Below, piece after piece: positions 28,760-37,703 of a DNA stretch of 64,000 nucleotides. Positions within the stretch are counted from its first letter, which is position 1, and the number at the start of each line of letters is the position of its first letter. The notes beneath the pieces are model-generated. The model searched no databases, was not told where the DNA came from, and worked only from the letters and a program-made list of their open reading frames with translations. Location: assembly GCF_000285515.1 (NCBI RefSeq), contig NZ_HE610957.1, positions 1,197,155-1,261,154 of the forward strand, read 5' to 3'. The translations under genes were made by a program, and so were the position numbers. Source of the DNA: Paenibacillus senegalensis JC66. Its GTDB lineage: Bacteria; Bacillota; Bacilli; Paenibacillales; NBRC-103111.

Positions 28760-30541
28760 CTATTTGCCCGACGGCTGCTTCATAGCCACGCGAATCGACA
28801 ACTGCTCCAGCTGCTGCTGATCGACTGTTCCCGGGGCATCGGTTAGCAGACATGTGGCGCTTGCCGTTTTAGGGAAGGCAATCGTTTCACGCAGATTGCT
28901 GCGTCCTGCCAGCAGCATGACCAGACGGTCAAAGCCAAAGGCGATTCCGCCGTGCGGAGGAGTTCCATATTCGAATGCCTCTAACAGGAAACCAAACTTC
29001 TCTTTGGCTTCCTCAGGTGAAAAGCCGAGAGCCGCGAACATCTTCTCTTGCACCTCTCTTTGGTAAATCCGCATGGAGCCGCCGCCCACCTCGTACCCGT
29101 TCAGAACAAGGTCGTAGGCCTGAGCGCGGATTTTACCCGGATCCGTGTCAAATAGAGGAATATCTTCTTCCTTCGGACGCGTGAACGGATGATGCTCTGC
29201 GACATAACGCTTTTCATCCTCATCGTAGCCAAGAAGCGGGAAGTCCACGACCCAAGCAAACTTGTATGCTTTTTCATCGATTAGTCCCAGGTCTTTACCG
29301 AGCTTCAAACGCAGGTTGCCCAGTACATCAGCCACGACCTTCGGCGTATCGGCGGAGAAGACTAGCAGATCCCCTTCTTCCACCTGTAATTTCTCGGTTA
29401 ACGCCGCTTTTTCCTCTTCGCTAAAAAATTTGACGATAGGCCCTTTCCATTCTCCATCCTTCACCTGAATCCAGGCCATACCTTTCCCGCCATAACGGAC
29501 GGCAAACGGCTGCAGGTCATCCAGCTCCTTGCGGCTCCAGGAAGCACAGCCTTTGGCATTCAGAGCTTTTACCAAGCCACCCTTGGAGGCTACAGTTGAG
29601 AATACCTTTACGCCGCTGTCCTTGACGATATCGGTGACGTCAACCAGCTCTAGCCCAAAGCGTAAATCCGGCTTATCCGAGCCGTATTTGCCGATAGCAT
29701 CCGCATAAGTCAAACGCTGGAACGGGCGGGGAATGTCCACGCCGACGGTTTCTTTAAACAGCTTGACCATCAGCTCTTCCATCATATCGTGCAGCTCTTG
29801 CTCGGAAATAAATGACGTCTCAATGTCCACCTGGGTAAACTCCGGCTGGCGGTCGGCACGCAGGTCCTCGTCACGGAAGCAGCGGGCTATCTGATAATAG
29901 CGTTCCAGTCCGCCGACCATGAGAAGCTGCTTGAAAATTTGCGGAGATTGCGGCAGCGCGAAAAATTCACCCGGATGCACCCGGCTCGGCACCAAATAAT
30001 CGCGCGCGCCCTCCGGCGTGCTTTTCGTCAAAATAGGAGTCTCCACCTCGATAAACTCTTTCTCATCGAGGAAATCGCGGAAAATTTTGGCCGCTTTTGA
30101 GCGCAGTCGCAGCGTATTTTGCATTTCTGGACGGCGAAGATCCAGGTAGCGATATTTCAAGCGAAGGCTTTCATCGATCTCAATACCGTCTTCAATAAAA
30201 AACGGCGGGTTCTTCGCTGCATTGATTATTTCAATTTCTGTAATTTGAACTTCAATCTCACCGGTAGCCAGGTTCGGATTTTTGGTCTCTTCATCTCTTT
30301 CGACGACTTTCCCTTTAACGGCGAGCACATACTCATTCCGGGAGCGATCACCGATCTGCAATGCTTCTCCTGAGAAATCAGGGTTGAAGACAATCTGTAC
30401 GATTCCCGTACGATCGCGCAAGTCTATGAACAGAACCCCCCCTAAGTCACGGCGTCTTTGTACCCAACCGTTAAGAATAACCGTTTCCCCTACATGCTCC
30501 TTGCTCAGTTTTCCGCAGTGATGCGTTTTTAACATTGCCAT
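28760..30541 (-). CDS. aspS: Aspartyl-tRNA synthetase, bacterial type with GAD domain
   Basis: A 593-residue class II synthetase. The OB-fold anticodon-binding domain is at about 15-110 ([18 protein letters not shown]). The catalytic domain has motif 2 ([16 protein letters not shown]) and motif 3 (GIAFGFDRL). The GAD insertion (about 300-410) marks the bacterial type. The ATG at 30541 follows GGAGG by 8 bases and gives the usual length; an upstream frame extension of 29 codons is discarded. Second gene of the hisS T-box operon. Confidence 0.96.
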   Translation of the reverse strand: MAMLKTHHCGKLSKEHVGETVILNGWVQRRRDLGGVLFIDLRDRTGIVQIVFNPDFSGEALQIGDRSRNEYVLAVKGKVVERDEETKNPNLATGEIEVQITEIEIINAAKNPPFFIEDGIEIDESLRLKYRYLDLRRPEMQNTLRLRSKAAKIFRDFLDEKEFIEVETPILTKSTPEGARDYLVPSRVHPGEFFALPQSPQIFKQLLMVGGLERYYQIARCFRDEDLRADRQPEFTQVDIETSFISEQELHDMMEELMVKLFKETVGVDIPRPFQRLTYADAIGKYGSDKPDLRFGLELVDVTDIVKDSGVKVFSTVASKGGLVKALNAKGCASWSRKELDDLQPFAVRYGGKGMAWIQVKDGEWKGPIVKFFSEEEKAALTEKLQVEEGDLLVFSADTPKVVADVLGNLRLKLGKDLGLIDEKAYKFAWVVDFPLLGYDEDEKRYVAEHHPFTRPKEEDIPLFDTDPGKIRAQAYDLVLNGYEVGGGSMRIYQREVQEKMFAALGFSPEEAKEKFGFLLEAFEYGTPPHGGIAFGFDRLVMLLAGRSNLRETIAFPKTASATCLLTDAPGTVDQQQLEQLSIRVAMKQPSGK

Positions 30542-30617
30542 TGCTGCTTCCTCCTTGAATCGATTTAAAATAACAGAACGAGTATGAATGAACCTCGAAA
30601 ACGGAAAAGACCTTACT

Positions 30618-30683
30618 TCTAAGTGCAAAGGGCTGAGCCTCTAAGGGCAAAGAGCTGAGCCTCTAAGCGCTGAGGGCTTAGTC
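30618..30683. repeat. Three tandem 22-bp units between hisS and aspS
   Basis: The unit TCTAAGNGCAAAGNGCTGAGCC repeats at 30618, 30640 and 30662, the last being diverged. It occupies the intercistronic gap and does not overlap the coding parts. Confidence 0.8.
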
Positions 30684-30709
30684 TCTCGAATGAGGCAAAA
30701 TAACTGCCG

Positions 30710-31957
30710 TTATTGTTTGAGCTTTATCGCCAGCTGATCAAACGGTACTGACTGCTGCTCGCCGGTAGCCATTTCCTTTAAAGCGACCACGCCGTTGTTC
30801 AGCTCATCCTCTCCTATAATCGCTGCGTAACGGGCTAAAGCGCGGTCAGCTGCCTTGAATTGAGCTTTCATCTTACGGCCCATGTAATCTTTCTCGGCGG
30901 CAATGCCTTGTGAACGCAGCTGATGCAGCAAGCTGACAGCTTTCTTCTCCGCCTCTTCGCCCATCGGGATCAGATAAACATCAAGCGGTGCAGAAAGTGA
31001 AAGCTCAACCTCCTGCGTTTCAAGCAGCAGCAGAGTCCGCTCCAGCCCCAGTCCAAGGCCAACCCCCGATTGATCACCACCGCCAATATCCCGGACCAGC
31101 CCGCTATAGCGGCCTCCGCCGCCAATCGTATCGATCGCTCCGATTCCGGCAGCCTTGTATTCGAAAGCCGTGTAAGTGTAGTAGTCAAGGCCTCGCACCA
31201 TCCTCGGGTTAACGACAAACGGAATCTCCATCTCGTGCAAAGCGGCTTTAACCGCCTCAAAATGCTTCGCTGCATAATCATCCAAATGATCAAGCAGACT
31301 GGGAGCATCGCCAAAGCGATGGGAATCAATTTTGCAATCGAGCACACGGAGCGGGTTTCGCTCCAGCCGGCTCTGGCAATCCTTGCACAGCTCTTCCTTC
31401 ATCGGCTGAAGGTAGGCAATGAGCTGCTCGCGGAATTGAGCGCGAATTTGCGGTGTGGCCACGGAATTGATCTCCACCGTCACCCCGCGGATGCCTACTT
31501 CCTGGTAGAAGCTGTAGCCCAGCGCAATAATCTCTGCATCCAAGGCCGGGTCCTCCGAGCCAAAAGCCTCCACCCCGAATTGGTGAAGCTGCCGGTACCG
31601 TCCCGCTTGCGGCTGCTCATACCGGAACATGGGACCAATATAGTATAGCTTGGTGACGTCAGGATCGCTGTACAGCTTATTTTCCACATAAGCCCGGGCT
31701 ATGCCCGCCGTACCTTCCGGCCTCAGGGTGATACTTCTTTTCCCTTTATCCTCGAACGTATACATTTCCTTCTCTACAATATCGGTCGTTTCGCCGACTC
31801 CGCGTTGGAAAAGCTCCGTATACTCAAAGATAGGCGTGCGAATCTCCTTGAAATTGTACCTGCGGCATAGATCTCTTGCCACTTGTTCGAGATACTGCCA
31901 TTTCTCTATCGTTCCAGGCAGTAAATCCTGTGTGCCTTTCGGCTTTTGAAACGCCAT
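30710..31957 (-). CDS. hisS: Histidyl-tRNA synthetase
   Basis: A 415-residue class II synthetase. It has PKGTQDLLP at the start, motif 2 (GPMFRYEQPQAGRYRQLHQFGVE-type), the histidine-A signatures GLDYYTYTAFE and GGGGRYSGL, and a C-terminal anticodon domain (about 325-410). GGAGGG precedes the ATG. It is first in an operon with aspS and tcdA. The T-box that should control it lies unusually far upstream (terminator end about 505 bp before the start). Confidence 0.96.
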   Translation of the reverse strand: MAFQKPKGTQDLLPGTIEKWQYLEQVARDLCRRYNFKEIRTPIFEYTELFQRGVGETTDIVEKEMYTFEDKGKRSITLRPEGTAGIARAYVENKLYSDPDVTKLYYIGPMFRYEQPQAGRYRQLHQFGVEAFGSEDPALDAEIIALGYSFYQEVGIRGVTVEINSVATPQIRAQFREQLIAYLQPMKEELCKDCQSRLERNPLRVLDCKIDSHRFGDAPSLLDHLDDYAAKHFEAVKAALHEMEIPFVVNPRMVRGLDYYTYTAFEYKAAGIGAIDTIGGGGRYSGLVRDIGGGDQSGVGLGLGLERTLLLLETQEVELSLSAPLDVYLIPMGEEAEKKAVSLLHQLRSQGIAAEKDYMGRKMKAQFKAADRALARYAAIIGEDELNNGVVALKEMATGEQQSVPFDQLAIKLKQ

Positions 31958-32463
31958 GTCCGTTCCCTCCTTATTAATTAACCCCTGTTTCCTTTTGATC
32001 TAGATTTGTGACGAGACACTGCCGGAGATGCAGCACCATACCGCTCATTACTTTGTGAATCGGGATGATGTTCTCCGAGTTGTTCTCCGGATGATCCGAG
32101 TTGTTCTCCGGATGATCCGAGTTGTTCTCCGGGCCGTTCTCTGAGTGCTCTACGAGGCAGGCTCTGGTGTCCTGCGGGCGGTCCTGTGAGACAGGCCTGA
32201 GATGTTCACTAGGGTGTTTTCCAGGATGACTTACGCTAACGCTCACCCTCGCTCTTATTTGGCAATAAAGGCGAGGGTTTTATTTCTAACTCTTCTCCTC
32301 GCCTCCTCGCTCTTATTTGTGACAACAAGGCAGAAAAATCGCGATTTTAGCAAAATATGGACGATAGCAAGCGTTAGAATGTATATCCCCCTGATTTTGT
32401 CCAAATAAGGACCACTGCGAGCGTTACAGTTCGCAAGGGTACTGAGAACATGAGGTAAAATAT
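31958..32463 (-). other. Repeat-rich spacer between the T-box and hisS
   Basis: About 500 bp separate the T-box terminator from hisS. It contains the 21-bp tandem repeat (32067-32146) and a hairpin ACCCTCGC/GCGAGGGT followed by TTTATTTC on the plus strand (32244-32282). It also has a second partial copy of CTCGCTCTTATTTG near 32305 and a degenerate pair of GGAC...GCNAGCGTTA segments about 50 bp apart (32360-32430). A 90-codon minus-strand frame across the repeats is judged a by-product. I see no gene here. Confidence 0.6.
32067..32146. repeat. 21-bp tandem repeat upstream of hisS
   Basis: TTGTTCTCCGGATGATCCGA-type units start at 32080, 32101 and 32122 with exactly 21-bp spacing, and a partial unit precedes them. 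Each unit holds the small palindrome TCCGGATGATCCGA-like core. Confidence 0.8.
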
Positions 32464-32800
32464 AAAAAAACCCCCGTCCCGGCCTTAAGCCTGGGACGAG
32501 GGATTGTTTACAATCTCCCGTGGTACCACCCACATTCGGAGCAGTTACCTACCTTGCAGTTACGCGTCCATCGTTTGCATGAACAGCTGCTGCTTCTGCT
32601 TCCGCACTTGACTCGGTTAACGCCCGACATACGCATGCTGGCTAATGACGTCCATTCCGAATGGAATCACGATGTTCACCAGCTGTCCTCCGGGAGGTCT
32701 TTCGTCCAATCATCCTCTAGGAAGCTTCCAGCCCAAGGCTTCCTTTCTCTGACGAGGTGGGGTCGGATTACTCTTTCCCATCTGCAGGATTTGCTTATTG
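32464..32800 (-). promoter_or_regulatory. T-box riboswitch leader of the hisS-aspS operon
   Basis: Conserved T-box sequence TGGGTGGTACCACG at 32519-32532 on the minus strand. The terminator (CGTCCC/GGGACG, then TTTTTTT) is at 32464-32503. Upstream lie AGAGAAAGGAAGCC and CTGGTGAACATCGTG; the CAT triplet in the latter is a plausible histidine specifier. It resembles the alaS leader in layout. Confidence 0.9.
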
Positions 32801-32953
32801 TACGCTAGTATGTACCAGCTTGTTTAAAACTAAACCTAATAAATTACAGCACGAACACGAATAAGGAATGCAAACATGCTGTGGAATAAAATAGATTGTA
32901 ACGCGGCCCCCGGCAGATGTCAAGGTTTTTGCTCGATTATCAGCTGAATGCAG

Positions 32954-32982
32954 AAAAAAACCTACAACACAAAGTTTGTAGG
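32954..32982 (-). terminator. Terminator of the downstream FAD enzyme gene
   Basis: CCTACAA and TTGTAGG form a hairpin followed by TTTTTTT on the minus strand, about 160 bp after the stop at 33143. The rest of 32806-33142 shows no gene. Confidence 0.8.
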
Positions 32983-33142
32983 CCGTTAAATATTATCTAT
33001 TACAAAAGGGGTCAGTTCTAAGTATAGCCAAGCAAAATTACGAAACGATGATCGTTATATTACAGTTTGATTACATGGGGGAAATAAAATCATTTCATAA
33101 ACAACTTCATCGTCGTAAGCTGAAGCTGTCTGTTTTATTGAG

Positions 33143-35104
33143 TTAAAAATCAATTTCCCCCTGCTTGTCCAAAATGCTGTAAAGCAGCATGAATACATCA
33201 CCGTTCGTCAGCTTCTTGCTATTTTTAATGCTCTCGAATGCTTCAGCTGCAATCAAGTCTCTTTCCACCAGCTCTGCCTGAGCCTCATCCGCACTAATAT
33301 TCATCTGCAGGCCAAGCGCCTTGACAATCGTTAGACAGGCCTGCTCCAGGGTTAGAGCTTGCTCCGCCGGATTGTTGATGCCTGATACAGCGGATGATGG
33401 ATTCGTCACAAAAGTGTCGGGAAACACTTTGCTGCTCAAATTCAACTGGTTAACAAGACGCTGCGGATTCGAAATATCATCCAGCGCAAAGTTGTTGTCA
33501 TAACCGCCAACGGTCAACGCCATGTATACGGCAGCCTTAAGTCCCGGATAAGCTGGATGCTTCATATAGGCTAACGTTTTGGGCGTATACGGCTGGACGT
33601 CCATACCTTGGTTGTTGATCCTCTCCTGCAACAGGGCAATGGCTTCCTCCGACTCGGCGAGCTGGCGGAACGTCATGTTCTTCTCCATCGCTACCTTGGC
33701 TGCGGCCCCAGCCGATTCAGCAGTGCCCATACCCGTAGGAATAACTCTGGCGCTTCCGTGGGGAAGCGTATCGTAGCTCGCCGCTTTGCCGACAACCAGC
33801 AGATTGTCTACTTCAAGCGGCACGATGCTGCGGAACGGAATCGCATATTTGACCGGGTTCAGCACTACCGCCCCATTATCTTCAGGACTGGTTCGCTGTA
33901 TGTCTACCGGATATGAGCCGAAGCCGATCCGGTCCCAATGGTCTTTATTTTCCAGCACATCAACAATGGACAAGCGATACATGCCCACCATATGACGGCT
34001 TTCTCTTACATACAGCTCCGGTGCTGTAGCATCCAGCTCTAGGTCAGCAAATTCCGGATAAAGGTCCTGCATATGCTTCAGGATGTTAGGCAGCTCGTCT
34101 TTGCCGATTTGAAAAGCTTCTTCTTTCGATTTCGGATCAAATGGGTCAACTCCGAAAATTTGCAGCGCATTAATCAATATCGTGTCGTCATTTTGCCGAC
34201 CGATGTTCAGTCCGCGCATTTTCACACGCTCTTTATTAACCGCGGGATATTTCTGCATTTCTCCAAATCCCCAGGCTGACATTTCTGTCGTTCCTGTGTT
34301 GGGATCACCATCGGCCGCAAGTCTTTTTTCGACCTTTTTCCAAAATTGATCATCCGCATTTTTCAAACGGAACACGAGAGTAACCGCCATACGCGATTCC
34401 ACATCGCCCAAATCCTCTCTTCCTACGGTAAAAGGAACGCCTGCGGCATAGCCGATATCTCCATCCTGCGTTGCGTCAATCACGTAGCTCGCCTTGACGG
34501 TTTGCTCTCTTCCATCAGCAAGCTTAAGCGTAACACCTTCCACAGCTTTCCCGTCTTGATCATCTGTCGAGACAATAGGCTCTATAGATTGAGCCTTGAG
34601 CAGCAGATCCAAATTCTCCTCTTCCTTGACCAGTTTATAAAAAGCGTTGGCCGCCGTAGTCACATCAAACGAGTCTCCTTCAACCATCGCATACCATTCC
34701 GAAAAAATTCCCTCATTAAGTACCGGCTTCCGGGATCCGCCAGAACCTTTCTTCTCCTCGTCATAGTTCATATCGATCGTGTTCAGCCAGCCGAGGGTCA
34801 TCAGACCGCCGAGAATTTCCCGGTCATAACCATCGACCAGCAATGTGTTAAGTCCATTGCGTGATGCAGAGAGTGCGGCAGCAATCCCTTCGGGATCTGT
34901 TCCGACTACAATGACATCATATTGCTCCTTGGCCTCTGAAAGGTATTCCACTTGTTCCAGCTGCTGCGGCTGGCGGGCAGAAGAAGGGGGGGATTCCGGT
35001 GCAGAAGGCCCCGCATTCTGCTGGGCTTTAAAATACAGCCACCCTCCCCCGCATCCCAAGAAGACAGCTAATAGAACGATTAATAGTGTATGTTTACTGC
35101 GCAA
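33143..35104 (-). CDS. Membrane-anchored FAD-dependent oxidoreductase, paralog A
   Basis: A 653-residue protein of the FAD_oxidored (PF12831-like) family. One N-terminal transmembrane segment (about 5-24) with positive charge before it predicts the body lies outside the cytoplasm. The FAD domain starts VIVVGTDPEGIAAA; the usual GxGxxG is altered to GTDPEG. Later blocks GGLMTLGWLNTIDMNYD, VIDATQDGDIGYAAG and HGSARVIPTG follow the family. The last 90 residues resemble two weak S-layer-homology-like repeats (ALTLEQACLTIVKALGL, KLTNGDVFMLLYSIL). The TTG at 35104, 8 bases after GGAGG, makes its length match paralog B. Substrate unknown. Confidence 0.82.
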   Translation of the reverse strand: MRSKHTLLIVLLAVFLGCGGGWLYFKAQQNAGPSAPESPPSSARQPQQLEQVEYLSEAKEQYDVIVVGTDPEGIAAALSASRNGLNTLLVDGYDREILGGLMTLGWLNTIDMNYDEEKKGSGGSRKPVLNEGIFSEWYAMVEGDSFDVTTAANAFYKLVKEEENLDLLLKAQSIEPIVSTDDQDGKAVEGVTLKLADGREQTVKASYVIDATQDGDIGYAAGVPFTVGREDLGDVESRMAVTLVFRLKNADDQFWKKVEKRLAADGDPNTGTTEMSAWGFGEMQKYPAVNKERVKMRGLNIGRQNDDTILINALQIFGVDPFDPKSKEEAFQIGKDELPNILKHMQDLYPEFADLELDATAPELYVRESRHMVGMYRLSIVDVLENKDHWDRIGFGSYPVDIQRTSPEDNGAVVLNPVKYAIPFRSIVPLEVDNLLVVGKAASYDTLPHGSARVIPTGMGTAESAGAAAKVAMEKNMTFRQLAESEEAIALLQERINNQGMDVQPYTPKTLAYMKHPAYPGLKAAVYMALTVGGYDNNFALDDISNPQRLVNQLNLSSKVFPDTFVTNPSSAVSGINNPAEQALTLEQACLTIVKALGLQMNISADEAQAELVERDLIAAEAFESIKNSKKLTNGDVFMLLYSILDKQGEIDF

Positions 35105-35207
35105 ATCGGTTTCCTCCAATATCTCTATGTTTGTCGACATCAATAACTATACCCGCAGCTCTTAAAAGCTAAATAAAGGAATACTTAAGAAAACTTAAAC
35201 AAACCCA

Positions 35208-35401
35208 TAAAAAAAGCTTAGAACGAAGCCTGCTCTAAGTCGAATAACCCGGTATTAGCGGTAACTTTTTATGCCAATCAGAAAGCAGGTTTTCGGGTTT
35301 TTGAAATCCTTTTGCTTTCTGATGTGGTAAAAAAAGCTTAGAACGGAGTCTACTCGAAGACGAATAACCCGGTATTAGCGGTAACTTTTTATGCCAATCA
35401 G
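35208..35401 (-). repeat. Duplicated 74-bp element with intervening hairpin, in front of FAD paralog A
   Basis: Positions 35208-35281 and 35328-35401 are near-identical at 120-bp spacing. About 41 bases (minus strand, from CTGATTGGCATAAAAAG to GGGTTATTCG) are identical. A variable 20-base part follows, and both copies end CTAAGCTTTTTTTA on the minus strand. Between the copies TCAGAAAGCA (35279-35288) pairs with TGCTTTCTGA (35313-35322). The array lies in the 5' region of paralog A and reads like two attenuator-style modules in series. No known riboswitch motif was matched. Confidence 0.8.
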
Positions 35402-35455
35402 TTGATTCACAGAGAAAAAGCTAATCGGGGGCGAGTTATTGTAAGAGCAGGAAGC

Positions 35456-35497
35456 AAACAAAAAGAAACACCCTCTGCTAGCCAAGCAAAGGGTGTT
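35456..35497 (-). terminator. Terminator of FAD paralog B
   Basis: AACACCCT and AGGGTGTT with further inner pairing, followed by TCTTTTTGTTT on the minus strand, 30 bp after the stop at 35527. Confidence 0.85.
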
Positions 35498-35526
35498 GAT
35501 GATATTGGGAAAAGCACAGTAATAGA

Positions 35527-37467
35527 TTAAAATCTAACGCCAACCAATCTTTCCAGCACGTCTTTAAAAATCATATAAGATTCTCCATTGGTCAGCTGGT
35601 TCTGATCTTCAATAAAATCAACCGTTTCTTGACGCAGCAGACCCGCATTTATTAATTCAGCCTGCGCCTCTTCAGGTGCAGCCTCTAAGCCGACAGCGTA
35701 GGCGATCGTCAGGCTGGCCTGCTGCAGCGTCAGCGGCTGGGAAGCGGGTTCCTGCATGTTAGCAATGGCTTGTGAAGGATCCGATTTGAACGCTTCCGGA
35801 TAGACCCGCTTGGCTAAATTCACTTGATTGACAAACCGCTGCGAATTGCTCTCATCATCCAGATAGAAGTTGTTGTCATAGCCGCCGGTTGCCATTCCGA
35901 GATAAACCGCAACTTTTAGACCAGGATACGCCGGATGTTCCATATAGGGCTGTATCTTCGGTGTGTAAGGCTGTACATCCATCCCCTGATCGTTAATCAA
36001 ATCCTGAAGCTTCTTGATCGCTTCACGAGACTCCGCCATTTCCCGGAAGGTCAAACCTTCTTCGATCGCTACTCTCGCGGCCGCACCAGCCGATTGCGCA
36101 GTAGCCATTCCGGTTGGAATAACGCGGGCGCTTCCGTGAGGCAGTGTATCGTAGCTGGATGCTTTTCCGACAACAAGCAGATTATCTACGTGCAGAGGCA
36201 CGATGCTGCGGAACGGAATCGCATATTTGACCGGGTTCATAACGACAGCACCGTAATCACTTGGACTCGTCCGTTGGATATCAACGGGATACGAGCCAAA
36301 GCCAATGCGATCCCATTGATCTTTGTTCTCCAGCAGATCAAGGATCGTCAGGCGGTACATTCCCTTCATATGGCGACTCTCACGTACATACAGCTCCGGC
36401 GCGGTTCCGCCGAGCTCCAGTGGTGCAAACTCAGGATAGAGCTCCTTCATATACTTCAGTATATGCTTCAGCTCCGCTTCAGCTATTTCCTTGGCCTCGG
36501 CTTTAGAGGCAGGATCATAAGGGTCAACGCCAAAAATTTGCAGCGCATTGATCAGAATCGACTCATCGTTCTGACGCCCGATGTTCAATCCCCTCATCCG
36601 CAGCCGCTCCGCATTTTGCGGCGGATATTCCTGCATCTCGTTAAAGCCCCACGCTGACATCGTAGTAGTTCCATAGTTAGGATCATTCAGATCAGCAAGA
36701 CGTTTGGTGATCGCCTGCCAGAACTCTTCATCGGCATTTACCAAACGGAATACTAATGTTACCGCCATTTGCGATACCGTGTCGCCCAGATCTTCCCGCC
36801 CAAGCGTAAATTGTACGCCAGCTGCATAAGCAAAATCCGCATCCTGGGTAGCATCAATTACTGCCTTAGCTCTTACCGATTGAGGAGTTCCATCCTCATG
36901 CACAACGCGGATTCCTTCGATCGCCGGTTCTTCCGTACCCTCCGCCATTAATGGCTCAATTTCCTGAGCCATCAGCACAAGATCAATATTGTCTTCGGCA
37001 CTCACCAGCTCGTTGAAGGCGTTGGCCGCCGTCGTTACGTCAAAGGAATCTCCTTCAACCATATCGTACCACTCGGAGAAAATCCCTTCGTTCAAAACTC
37101 CGTGCCGGCCCCCTGGCAACGTTGCCTTTTTGTCTGCATCATAATTCAAATCAATTGTGTTTAGCCAGCCAAGTGTCATCAAACCGCCTAAAATTTCACG
37201 GTCATGCCCGTCAATCAAAAGAGTTTTCAAGCCGTTCCTGGCTGCTGATATTGCTGCGGCAATACCTTCAGGATCGGTTCCCACCACTATAACGTCATAT
37301 TCTTCTTCCGCCCGGTCCAAATATTCTACCTTTTGCAGCTCCTGGGCTTCCGGGGTTGACGTTGGTCCTCCGCCGCCGTAAATCGCCTTGTACAGCATCC
37401 AGCCTCCGCCTGCAAACAGCAGAACAGAGACGGTGACAATTAAAACCAGCCATTTGTTCCTTGCCAT
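35527..37467 (-). CDS. Membrane-anchored FAD-dependent oxidoreductase, paralog B
   Basis: A 646-residue close paralog of the gene at 33143, alike over the full length. N-terminal anchor MARNKWLVLIVTVSVLLF with charges predicting an outside body. The FAD loop is again GTDPEG. Shared blocks: GGLMTLGWLNTIDLNYD, EGDSFDVTTAANAF, VIDATQDADFAYAAG, SAWGFNEMQ, APELYVRESRHM and HGSARVIPTGMATAQ. The C-terminus has the same weak S-layer-homology-like repeats. The ATG at 37467 follows GGAGGGACTTC. A terminator after it indicates that the two paralogs are separate transcription units after an old tandem duplication. Confidence 0.85.
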   Translation of the reverse strand: MARNKWLVLIVTVSVLLFAGGGWMLYKAIYGGGGPTSTPEAQELQKVEYLDRAEEEYDVIVVGTDPEGIAAAISAARNGLKTLLIDGHDREILGGLMTLGWLNTIDLNYDADKKATLPGGRHGVLNEGIFSEWYDMVEGDSFDVTTAANAFNELVSAEDNIDLVLMAQEIEPLMAEGTEEPAIEGIRVVHEDGTPQSVRAKAVIDATQDADFAYAAGVQFTLGREDLGDTVSQMAVTLVFRLVNADEEFWQAITKRLADLNDPNYGTTTMSAWGFNEMQEYPPQNAERLRMRGLNIGRQNDESILINALQIFGVDPYDPASKAEAKEIAEAELKHILKYMKELYPEFAPLELGGTAPELYVRESRHMKGMYRLTILDLLENKDQWDRIGFGSYPVDIQRTSPSDYGAVVMNPVKYAIPFRSIVPLHVDNLLVVGKASSYDTLPHGSARVIPTGMATAQSAGAAARVAIEEGLTFREMAESREAIKKLQDLINDQGMDVQPYTPKIQPYMEHPAYPGLKVAVYLGMATGGYDNNFYLDDESNSQRFVNQVNLAKRVYPEAFKSDPSQAIANMQEPASQPLTLQQASLTIAYAVGLEAAPEEAQAELINAGLLRQETVDFIEDQNQLTNGESYMIFKDVLERLVGVRF

Positions 37468-37703
37468 GAAGTCCCTCCATATATACAAAAATAAAAATGC
37501 AAATACCTTGCATAACTCGGGTTACTATCCGCAGGCAACAAAATATAGTCAAGGGAAAACCGAATTGATCTATATCCTGCCTGACATACCTCCACTGGAT
37601 TTATGCAAAATACTGAGCAAACCAGTTTGCTTGAGCCGAAAATAAATTATGCACTCCGTCCTTAGCCAGTATTAGATAAAACTAGCCTAGCACGAGAGGC
37701 GCT

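Noticed and set aside
31974-32246. 90-codon minus-strand frame with repeated DHPENNS peptides
   Set aside because: The peptide repeat simply reflects the 21-bp tandem DNA repeat, and there is no good ribosome site.
35208-35401. Known riboswitch (cyclic-di-GMP, purine, lysine or similar)
   Set aside because: None of the hallmark core sequences of these classes that I could recall is present; kept only as an unclassified leader candidate.
33143-37467. The FAD pair as a fumarate reductase-type respiratory complex
   Set aside because: No iron-sulfur or cytochrome partner genes are nearby and the sequence blocks fit the FAD_oxidored family better.
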